The translations under genes were made by a program, and so were the position numbers. From assembly GCA_000697335.1 (NCBI GenBank), contig JNEM01012943.1:1-60358 (forward strand): a DNA stretch of 60,358 bases. The letters are read 5' to 3'. The first letter of the stretch is position 1, and every line of letters starts with the position of its first letter. The DNA comes from Conidiobolus incongruus B7586. Its lineage: Eukaryota; Entomophthoromycota; Entomophthoromycetes; Entomophthorales; Conidiobolaceae. The notes under the pieces were generated by a model. That model did not search any database and was not told the origin of the DNA. It saw only the letters and a program-made list of their open reading frames with translations. Positions 1-9,799 of the stretch are shown one piece after another.

Positions 1-348
1 TTAACTTTGTATATATTTATTTATTTCAAACTAATAATATGTTTGAAAAATCAAAAATTAAAAAATTTCACATTATTTCAAATTCAAGGTAATAAATATT
101 TAAATATATTATAATTTCAAAATTTTAAAGTTGAGTAAATATTTATTTTTAAAACTCTATTAATATAACTTTGAAAAAAATTGATTATTAGACTATAGTT
201 AAAATGTAAATAATTTTACATTGTTTACTTTAATAATAAAATATCAGTTTAATGAATAGTATAATGTAGTTAATATTTAATTTATTCAATAAAAATATAT
301 GATTTAGAGAAAAATGAAATTCAAAATCAATGGTGAAGCAATATTAGA
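1..348. other. AT-rich stretch, no gene seen
   Basis: Very AT-rich sequence at the window edge. No open frame with protein-like composition, no tRNA and no repeat that I can recognise. Short A and T runs could provide a Pol III stop for the minus-strand tRNA relic that follows. Confidence 0.5.
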
Positions 349-419
349 TGCAGTGGTGGGGGATCAAACCCTGGTCCACTGTGTGGCAGGTGGTAATTAT
401 ACCACTAAACCACCATTGC
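349..419 (-). pseudogene. tRNA-Gly(GCC)-like relic
   Basis: Read on the minus strand, 71 nt match the size and layout of a eukaryotic tRNA-Gly(GCC): acceptor strand GCAATGG, an A-box-like D arm (TGGTTTAGTGG), anticodon loop CTGCCAC and a B-box-like T arm (GGTTTGATCCC). The acceptor stem pairs at 6 of 7 positions (one A:C mismatch), but the anticodon stem pairs at only 2 of 5 and the T stem at 3 of 5. The mismatches look like C-to-T/G-to-A decay. No T run directly follows the 3' end. I call it a decayed gene rather than a working tRNA; a tRNA-derived SINE head is the alternative. A sister copy lies at 6021-6091. Confidence 0.7.
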
Positions 420-1566
420 TTATATTTATTGTGAGAATTGCTATATTATTGACACCTTCTCTCCCTCATACATCACTACCAAAACCCCGAGATTTCCCAA
501 CTTCCACATGCTCCAAGAACCAAATGTGTTCCTATAATCATGTTTCTAATCTATCATGACCTACTTATACCAATATTTCTCCATCAATTCTACAGCGACC
601 TCTCTCGACTCTATTCTACAAATAAATCATATTTTTCTACTCTAAAAACCCCGTTTTTCCGAGCGCACTCAAAGAGCCACATATAGCTTATTTGAGATCT
701 ACCCCACTAATCGTTCTACATCCATTCCCACTGATATTCTGTGACCTGCTGCCTTAGCATGTCAACCCCTCATACTACCACTGTTGCTGCTGATCTAGTC
801 TCCCTCTTTAATGTCCCATTCAATGCTAATCATGGACGGATGGCCAGAGAATTCATCAATAACCTACCTCAGTTTGTAGGCACAATGCTCCACAATTTAG
901 CCTACACCATGGTTGTGTCAGTATCATCGATGACGCTCAAAGAGCTAATAACCGCGACATTTCTGTCATACATAAAACTTTTGTAAAATATTATTGATTT
1001 TATTCTGATCATTCCATTTTATTTAAACTATGTAAAATTTTCCCTTTTTTACATCAATTAAACATAATTTTCGCTCATTTCACTCCCGTTTACGCTCGTT
1101 TCTATATTTTGCTTATTTAATTTAAATAATATTGATCTAACTATTTCTATTCAAAGTTTATCTTTTGATTCATTACCTTATTAGCATTATAAATTTGTTT
1201 TTGGTTTTTAAATATTGTATTTGATAAAGGAATTTATCAAACTTTCTTGATTTCTATATATAAATTTATTGAATTTATAATTTATCATATTGACTTAGAT
1301 TTATCTTATTATCTGGATTTTAATTTAATATTCTTTTCAAGCTGATTTTGTAATGTATTTAAACCCATTTTAACTAATAACAATGTTGTGTTTTATAATA
1401 GGTTTTGTAAACAAAGATAGTTGTTAGAAAAGTACTCTTAATACAATTTAGTAAATTATTTATTAATAAGCTTATTTTAATAGTTGATTCAGTGAATAAT
1501 ATATCTAACAAATAGTATTGCCTTAACTATCAAATAGAGATGGACGGGTAATTTTGAAATGCAACA
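420..1566 (+). mobile_element. Ty3/Gypsy-like LTR element fossil, 3' part
   Basis: A C-rich, comparatively GC-rich block that stands out from its AT-rich surroundings. Around 740-960 the plus strand reads like the late part of a retroelement integrase core, and the block ends in an LTR-like sequence at 1384-1566. Only a 3' portion is visible, it carries several breaks and looks old. Family placement (Ty3/Gypsy) is inferred from the integrase resemblance and the terminal TGTTG...CAACA. The block starts immediately upstream of the 5' end of the minus-strand tRNA-Gly relic, the place Ty3-like elements prefer. A related fossil lies at 55430-56638. Confidence 0.5.
1384..1566 (+). repeat. LTR-like repeat, copy A
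   Basis: Begins TGTTGTG and ends GCAACA, giving short inverted ends typical of LTRs. The internal segment (shared TTGTTAGAAAAGTACTC, then a stretch around AATACAATTTAGTAAATTA, and later TAACTATCAAAT) recurs in the same order and orientation at 56293-56638. Copy A is about 160 bp shorter than copy B in the middle. I could not find a convincing target-site duplication. Confidence 0.6.
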
Positions 1567-2330
1567 ACAATAATAATAATAAATATTGATTTATTATAAT
1601 ATGCTATTTATTTGAGTAATTCTAAGTAAGGTGTTCCCATTTAATAACAAATTTATAATTTGATTCTATCATTTAAAAATCTATTATTATTTTCTTTAAA
1701 TAAATAAGTATTATATATAAAAATAAATGTCTTAACTATATATCAATCTAATAACTTGTATAATTACTTGTTTTATATTACAAGCCAAAAGATCAATTAA
1801 TCAACCCTATATTATAATTTATTCAAGTTCAAAAAACAATAACTTACCAAAAATCACTTAGATTCAAGTTATAACTATATAGATATACAATTCTTTATTC
1901 TAACTTGATAAAAAAAATTCAAATATGATTAACTATTACCAGAATTTTTAAATTTATTTTCAAATTCATTATATAGTATTATTTTTTCTAAAACATTTAT
2001 TATTACAAATAAAATTTAGTTTAAATTGTTAATTGAGATAGATACACTAATAATATCGAATAATCGCTGATATATTTTAATATTTAATTATTTTTATAGT
2101 TTTATAAAAAAAATATTGAAGAACTTTTGATGGTTGATATGATAATACAAAAATAAAACTTTTATATTAATAAGATTTAATAATTTTAAAATATTTATTT
2201 CAATCATTTTGGAATATGATTTAAATTAATTAAAGTAACTGAAGATTCTAAATATATTATAACAATTATCTTTCAAAGCTTATATCATATTAATATTAAT
2301 AACAAATTTTTAATTAAATAAATACCACAT
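1567..2330. other. AT-rich spacer, nothing recognised
   Basis: Spacer between the LTR-like repeat and the 3' end of the VPS11 gene. It holds A/T homopolymer runs and short AT repeats. I see no coding frame, RNA gene or strong repeat in it. Confidence 0.5.
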
Positions 2331-5300
2331 TTAAGTAAAAATATCTAAGGAATCGTCCATTTCGAACACGTTCTTGCTGAAGTATTCGCCGATGAGTTCG
2401 AAGCGGTTATGGGGATGAGTGTGCTCCAAGCGTTGGATGAAAGTGTTATGGTCCATGGACTCCTGGCGGAGACTCTTGTACATGTCTTGGACCACTTGGT
2501 GCGAGCGCGAGCATGCGGGACATTGGCTTGTGTTCTCGCCGAGACATCTGGAAAATGATTAGTTGGAATTTAATGGTTTAATGAATTATAATTACCTTTG
2601 ATGGTAGCTGTGTAAGCATAGGAAGTGAACAACTGGGAGCTGTAACACTTGGTTGCATCCTGTGCATTTGGTGTGTTGAAATACTTTGCCCTGATTTAGC
2701 AATGTTTTCAATTCTTCGCGTTTGCCTTTAGTCTCTTGACTGTACTCTTTAATCACATCAATTTCTTCATTCAATTTGGTTTGCTCCTTTTGGACCCAGC
2801 GCTCCAAGTATGCTTTAACACTGCCAATGGTAGCGACCGAGTTTTTACTTAACGCTTGAACGACTTGTAGTGGCATGAGTAAGTTCTGGTCCTCCACAAG
2901 TGTCAAAACACGACGGAATTCCATGGGATGAGCGAGTAGGGTTTGAGGCGATGATGCAAAATAAGTGAGACCCAATTCGTACAGAGCAGAGTCTTTAGGT
3001 CCGTATTTATATAGGGCGGAAATTACTTCATCCACACGGTCCAATTTGCACCAATAGTTCAATATCTCGGAATACATTCCCAATTTGTCGTAGAGAAATA
3101 CGATACCTTGGTCGAATTGAGTCGTTTTGCATAGGATAAGTGCTTGATTGGGGTCGTAAGGAATGGTAGTGTCTTTCATCAAATTTAAGGCCTTCTGTCT
3201 CAAATGGTCAATCAATTGAGATGGATCATCCTGAGGTGGGATTGAATTTGGAGAGTGAGTCAAGTACAACTCTAACAATTGATCAAATAAGGGCTGGTAC
3301 TTCTTATCGAGAACCTTATCTTTAGAATTCACTTGAATGGATTGGTTAATACTGTTAGTATCAAATTTCTTTTCAAATACAACAGAAATATACTGATCCA
3401 AAAAATCCATCAGTAGGGTGGGATGATCAATAAACATACTCGTAAAATTCAAAGGATTTGGCGATAGACGAGGAGTTTGCGATGGCGAAACTGGCGATGT
3501 GGGTGGACTAGGTAATAGATGGGAAGCTGTACAAACTCTGATCAACATATCGAGGGTATTTTCACCACACTCTTTAAGCCAAATTCTACCGAAAATTTCG
3601 AGGTATTGGTGAATTTCCTCAAGATCTAGCTTTTCTAAATAGTTTAGCCCTCTTTCGTATTCTTTAATGTCTTCCATCACAATTTTGAGATAGTACTTGT
3701 GAAGTTGGTGCTGTTCGGCTAAGTAGAGTGCTTGATCGAAATATTGAGCAGATTGGAGTACTTGAATGGCTGTTGTCAAGTCGAATTGGTATTGGTTTTC
3801 AGGGTTTTGAATGAATTGAGTGAGTTTGGCAGGATCCTTGAATTTTGTATAGCAATTAATTAATAAAGTTGTATGATCAGGATTAGCCAAATGCAAATCC
3901 GATTGATGTAAAGCTTCCAAATATTGAGTTAAAGAGTGAAGTCTTTGAGCATCCAAAAACTATTTTCATAATTAATAAACGCAATATTTTATAACAATAT
4001 CATATATACCTTTCTAATAACATAACTAGGCTCTAACCAACCTACAGTATTTAGGTATTGAACCATAGCATTATCGAACTCGCCTTTATTATACAAATAA
4101 TCACCGTACTTTCTATAAATTTCCGCAAGTTGACTACTCCCGACAGCATTGATATTGGTATCGGCTGCTGGTGTTTGACTCATATTTAAAGCTAAGGGAT
4201 AGAGGTCCTGATTTAACAAGATATCAATTTTAGATTGGGGTTCTTTTTCTTCCAAACGATATAGTTGAAAATCTTTGGTAAGGACAAAATAGCCGTTGAA
4301 TTCGTAGACTAAATTGTAGAGTCCTTGAGGGAAATTTTGAGTGTGGGCAATTAGTTTGTTGCGGAGGTCGTAAATATCTAATCGTTGGGATGGATTATTG
4401 GAACTGGATGATACGATAATTAAGTGAGAACCAAGATATTTGACAGATTCTTTGGTGCCTAAATGAATTGTTTAGTATATTCGATTAAATATATTAGAAT
4501 TTGGCGCACCTTCATAAGCAAGGCAAGGCCCCCTACCATCAGGTCCATAAAAGTAAATGGCCTAAAAATATCAAAATATTAGTTTGACCATATAAAATAT
4601 ATCTTAAAACTTACGTCATCTCTTCCAACAACTAAACCACGATGAAAAGAACTATTAATAATGATAGAGCAGTTTACTTTAGCACCCAAGTGATCTAATC
4701 TAACCTTATCATCCAATTTATTACTATTCAAATTCAAAGCATGAATCTCCCTCGTCGTAACAATATATAAAAAATCTTCTACGATATCCTGGTTAGGATC
4801 CTCAGTATTTTGGAATTCCAATCCAGTAATGGATTCAGAGCACTGATGAACAACTTTCGGCTTGATAAATCTATCTTTGATAATATTGCCATGAAATAAG
4901 ATCACTTGGCCGTCTTTGAACCCAACTGCGCAGGTTGATTTTTTACTGGAAATGGCTAACGATGTGACTTGAGACATGCTTTGTCCCAACTTGTAAGTCT
5001 TGATACATGTGGGGGGAGGTGTGTTCGTTTGCTTCCTATGAATAAAAGGATATTGGTACAGGTGGTAAACTTTGTGAAGGTCCCAAATCTTCAACACGGG
5101 ATTGGCTTCATCAGGTTTTTCCTAATTATTAATATTTAAGTATAGCAGTCAATATGTAAAAATTTAGATTACACCAATAGTAATAAGATAAGGATGTTCG
5201 TCAGGCGCTAAAAAATATTTAGCAAAAGTGAGTATTGATCCATCCTCGTAACAGTTAAATGTTTGACTGTTTAACTTCGTATCAAGAAGGTGGACATCGC

Positions 5301-5480
5301 CATGTTTGTCCCCCAATATGAGATGACCGTATTCTGAAGAGTTGAAGCAGATAGGATCTTCCTAATTCTTTATTAATGAAAAATTATTGAAATTTGGTTA
5401 AATAATACTTTAAACAAAGCAGGTGGGTTCATAACCAGTTCGGATTGAAAGAAGTTGAATTGTCTCATTTGATACCCCAT
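2331..5480 (-). CDS. VPS11: Vacuolar sorting protein VPS11 (HOPS/CORVET subunit)
   Basis: Exons on the minus strand: 5480-5409, 5361-5173, 5121-4615, 4561-4510, 4458-4010, 3959-2596, 2547-2331; coding length 2850 nt, 949 aa, close to human VPS11 (about 940) and yeast Pep5. The N-terminal half looks like a beta-propeller; the middle carries the family signature VIRKFLDAQRLHSLTQYLEALH; then follows an alpha-solenoid. The C-terminus is a RING-H2 finger with C855, C858, C871, H873, H876, C879, C887 and C890, split by the last intron. In other fungi VPS11 is a core subunit of the tethers that act with Rab7/Rab5 in vacuole and endosome fusion. Downstream of the finger is a conserved helical tail. 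No broken residue seen. Identification rests on domain order and signature motifs. Confidence 0.95.
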
Positions 5481-6020
5481 ATTAAATATATCTTATTGTT
5501 TATTATACAAAAATTATATATTGATATTAATATTTTTTTTAAATATTAATTTATATACAATGGATATTATAAACAATGATGACTTGGTTATTTGACTTTA
5601 TTGAAAATTTCACTAATGATGTAATAATGGGATATATTGAAATGTGATATTTGATTTTGAGTCGAAGAATATAATGTATATAAAATAATGTGAATCTTGA
5701 TATTAAAATTAAATATAAATATTATTATTCAATGATAACTGTAACTTCTTATCTATGATTTTAATACTAGAATAAACTCAGTTGTTTTATTAAACATACA
5801 TTTAAATTAAGTTATCAAAATATAATTTAAATAAATCCAAATAGCTATTTTGATTTTAAATTTTGCAAAAAATACTGTGAAAAATATGATTTATAATAGT
5901 TATAACAAAATAAATTTATAAAAATATTAATAAACTAAGTGTAATCAGATAAATAAAACTAAAATAATCAATCTATTGAACTTTGGGTCAACGAAAGAAA
6001 CTTTAAATTATCTTTTATAA
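5481..6020. other. AT-rich spacer upstream of VPS11
   Basis: About 540 bp between the VPS11 start codon and a tRNA-Gly relic. It must hold the VPS11 promoter, but I cannot point to a specific element beyond TATA-like AT runs. No open frame of interest. Confidence 0.45.
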
Positions 6021-6091
6021 TACAGTGGTGAGGGATCAAACTCCGGTCTATTGCGTGGTAGCGGGTAATTATACCACCAAACCATCATTGC
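6021..6091 (-). pseudogene. tRNA-Gly-like relic, second copy
   Basis: A 71-nt minus-strand sequence alignable end to end with the relic at 349-419 (GCAATGATGGTTTGGTGG at the 5' end, GAGTTTGATCCC in the T arm). The anticodon triplet reads ACC here instead of GCC, the acceptor stem has two mismatches plus a G:U pair, and the anticodon stem barely pairs. Both copies share the A4:C69 acceptor mismatch, so their common ancestor had it already. Most likely a decayed tRNA gene. Unlike the first copy, no element-like block sits at its 5' side. Confidence 0.65.
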
Positions 6092-6863
6092 TTAATTATA
6101 AAGGGTTGCCATTCATTATAATAATATTTACTTCAAGTTTTATCAATTGAAATTCAAAATTCAATTGATTTTTAACTATTCCTCAAATCAAAGATATTCA
6201 CTATAACAATATCATTAATACTTTAAAATTATTAAATATTATTCCTGAATCAAGTTATAACTTTAATTTCTTTTATAATATTAATTTACATATTATGATA
6301 ATTTATAATATTAAAATTTTTTAAATTTATTTTTTAAAATACATGTTTAATTAAAAATTGTGTTAAAACTAATTAATAATAAAAAAATAAATTTTTAAAA
6401 ATAATTTTGTTTAAAAAATGATACATTTAATTAATAATAGAATATTTAAATAATCTGATTATTAATAATACCCAAGATTTTATTTTGGACTCTGTAATAT
6501 ATAAAAGATTTTTGATATTTTTATAATTAAAAAATATTATCAAAAAATAAATAGCAGTATTTATTAATTCAACCATTATGGAATTAATGTATAATTATGT
6601 TTAATTGCAAAGAAACATTGTCATTGATAGGTTTAAAGTTTTAATAAATTATTTTATATAGCGTAGATATGTTCAAATAAGTAACTATTTAGATAACAGT
6701 ATTAGATGTATTGAACATAATATTAACTCGAATAATAATACTTGGAAACTGTTTAAAGATTAATTGTATTAAATTCTGTGGCATTTTTATTCTCAATAGG
6801 TAGGAAAAAAATGGGAAAAATAATCGATAATAGACGCTGTTTTTGAATTGTTTAATATATCAT
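6092..6863. other. AT-rich spacer, nothing recognised
   Basis: Spacer between the tRNA-Gly relic and the 3' end of the MFS transporter gene. Low complexity, no coding or structural RNA signal that I can support. Confidence 0.5.
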
Positions 6864-8337
6864 CTAAAAATAGTATCCAAATCGTCTCTTTTTAAGAATA
6901 AATAGAGTAATGGTAGTTAAAATACAAAGAATACCAGTCACAACGAATGCTGAGCTGTAGCATTGAACACCTTGTTTGCATGAAGCACCATTGGAACTGG
7001 CTTCGACGTGGGAATCGTAGATCAAGCCAAATAGAAAACCGGTGATTTGAGCACCCCCGGCAGGTCCCTAGTTAAATCAATGATTAAATAACATGTGACT
7101 ATCAAAATATAATATAAAACTTACCAAATTCATCCAACCCCAATTGGAACCGAATCGTCTGCTACCGAACCAATCGGAAACCATGGTGGGGGCGACTGCA
7201 AACATCGTACCATAAGCAAAACCGGTTAAAGCCGAATTCATCGTCATTTTCCAGGTAGTTGACGTCCAACTGTTTAAAAATTGGCAACAAGCCATCAGTA
7301 TTGACGAGAATATGAAAAAGTTGATTCTTCGAATTTCCCATTTTCTCAGTAGGAGATCGGATGTCATCGCGACGAAGAGACGTCCCAAACAATTCAAAAT
7401 ACTGATGGTGGAGACGTTCAAACTTTGCAAATGGGGCAAACTGGGCACTGGATCAAGTTTATGCAAGGTATGGATAATGTAGCCAATATTGTTAATGTAC
7501 ATCAAACCAGAGCCTGCAACGCTCAAGACGCAGAAGAAAAGTAATCGAGCGTCCCAATTATTGAAAAATTCCCATCCATGGATATCCACCTCGCAGGCAG
7601 TAGTCACTTCCATGTGATCAATAGATTCATGAATATCAGGCAGAGGCGTATAATCAATTTTAACTAATAAGAGACTACCAATGAAAGTGAAGAGAAAGTT
7701 AGAAAATGCTAAAAATGTCAGAAATCCACCGGTGTTAGCCTCATCCCCATGGACGAAGAATAAAGTGTGGACGGAAGAAAACATAAATGCCGAAATGCCG
7801 AAAAATGCAATAGGGATACCTATTCCGAACCCCCTGCTCTCTTTGAAGTTATGACCCTAAAACCACGTTAATTTGAATATTTTTTATTTGTAAAAATAAA
7901 CTTACAGCAACAGTTATACCACACATATAACTACAACCACAACCCAAACCCACTATAAAATAATAGAAAGCGAGTACCAGATAGTGAGACGAACTAAAAA
8001 AGCCATTATAAGATAAAGCTAATCTCAAAAACCCCGTAAGAAAAGCAAAAGGAGCAAATAATCCAATTCTAAATACAAATTAATTATGAATATCCAACAA
8101 ATAGTAAAATATTTACTTTCTGGGTCCATATTTGTCTGCCCAATAACCGAATAGAGGAGAACTTAAGTATACGCCCATATTACCGCACAGTGCGATAGTA
8201 TTCCCCTGAGTAGAACTATAACCAAACTGTTGTTTGAGTTGGGGACCGTAGAGCGAGAATACATAAACAACACCCGCACTCAGAGAGCATAGACAAGATC
8301 CTAACAATGAAGCATTTTTTGTTGATATATTTATCAT
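6864..8337 (-). CDS. MFS transporter, Mch1/nodulin-like type
   Basis: Exons on the minus strand: 8337-8117, 8068-7906, 7856-7125, 7067-6864; 1320 coding nt, 439 aa. The start MINISTKNASLLGSCLCSLSAG leads into a first membrane span, followed by YGPQLKQQFGYSSTQ and the loop motif GYWADKYGPRK, which is the pattern of the nodulin-like/Mch1 branch of the major facilitator superfamily. About 12 membrane spans are visible, with a hydrophilic central loop (PLPDIHESIDHMEV) and a second half starting near residue 250. The fungal relatives sit in the vacuole or plasma membrane and resemble monocarboxylate transporters, but their substrate is not settled, so I give none. The short C-terminus ends in LKKRRFGYYF. 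Slightly shorter than yeast Mch1. Confidence 0.85.
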
Positions 8338-9166
8338 ATCTTTTACAAATTTTTAAATTTAAATTTAAATTTCAAATTGTAATTTATAAATTATATAATA
8401 TATATATATATATATATATTTCTGAAATTTTTGAGAAAGAATAAATTTAAAATTAGAATTAATTAGCTATTTATTCTTTTTATTTTGTTTAAACAAAATT
8501 TTTAATAAATTTAAACTTTTATAGTAATAATTAAGATTAATAAAAATTTTTAGAATAATTTAATAATGGATTAATTAATCTATGGGATAACTTATATATT
8601 ACTCTTAATATGAGTGGATAAAAAAATTATCCTATTTATAGTGTTAGTTGATGATGTTTAAATCACGTGTAATTGGACTCTAATAAAATTTGTGACTCGT
8701 GATTTTCTCTTAATCATCTATTACAACTATTATAACTTGAGAAAAAGTTTTTGATAATATTACTAGATCATTTAAAAATTTCAATATATTAATGATTACT
8801 CTAAATTTAAACTCTTTTTATTATATTATTTAATATTTTAAATTAATTAAAATTTTTTATGAGGCTTAATATGAAAATATTGAAATAATATAATTAATTG
8901 TAACATGATCACTAATTTAACTCAGCGTGGCTTTAATAAATTGATTTTTTTATCGGTTAATTATATGATTATCAATGTTTTTTGAATCCATTTAAATTCT
9001 TTATTATGAATTAGAATAGTATTTTCCCTTAATTAATCAATATTCCTATTATAAAATTGATAAAAATAGATAAAAATTTGGTAAATAAGTCATATATATA
9101 CAGTTTATATAATGATCTATATGTATAGTTATATAAATGAATGAAGGAATGCTAAATACTTTGAGA
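8338..9166. other. AT-rich spacer with a TA microsatellite
   Basis: Spacer between the start of the MFS gene and the end of the PPxY membrane protein gene. A TA dinucleotide run lies at about 8394-8420. No gene, RNA or longer repeat recognised; the promoter of the MFS gene must lie at the low-coordinate end. Confidence 0.5.
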
Positions 9167-9799
9167 TTAATTTTTCAAAGGATGCTTAGTAATAGGTAGA
9201 ATAAAATCATCGTTGAGGGGATGACCCTGTATCATGGAGAATCGGAATGGATTCTTTTTGCTGATTGTATCATGATATGTTGGAGGAGGCTTACTCAATG
9301 GACTGTGTATTAAACTAATATCGTCATCGTAATCATTGGTCACTAATTGACGACGATAGATGGTATTAGTGGAGAATTTATCTTGAATATTCTTTTTTGA
9401 TAAGAACAAAACGTAAAATACCTATAATAAAATATGAATTAAGTGAAAATCAAAATGATTTGATGAAAATCTCACAGCTACTTCAACCACTATAATAATC
9501 CAGCCCACGGTCAAAAAAATGAGCAAACCCTTCAATTTCAGCTTCAATACTATCATTGCAATTGCAACAGCAGTCATAATTAGCAACTCGATCCAAATCA
9601 CTATAAACATAATCACGAGCATTCGAGACCTCTTCTTCAATTTTGGTTTCGGAGTCTCCCTAGCTGCTGCATAATAGTTGGGCAGAGACATGACAGAAAA
9701 CTGATCCGGAATCAAATATACATTATTCTTCTCCAATTCATCTGCTAACCTCTCCTTACTAGACTTCTTATTATGAAAGAAATTGATATAACTATTCAT
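9167..9799 (-). CDS. Small two-span membrane protein with a PPxY motif
   Basis: Exons 9799-9476 and 9421-9167 (intron with GT...AG ends); 192 aa. The N-terminal 58 residues are hydrophilic and end in a basic patch (KPKLKKRSR). Two strong hydrophobic segments follow at about residues 59-85 and 90-116, joined by a short basic turn (KLKLK). The tail of about 75 residues is hydrophilic and carries KPPPTYHD, in which P154-P155-T156-Y157 is a textbook PPxY ligand for WW domains such as those of Rsp5/Nedd4 ubiquitin ligases. I do not recognise the family. By analogy with Bsd2/Tre1/Ear1 it might be a membrane adaptor for Rsp5, but that is inference from one motif and the topology. Confidence 0.7.
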
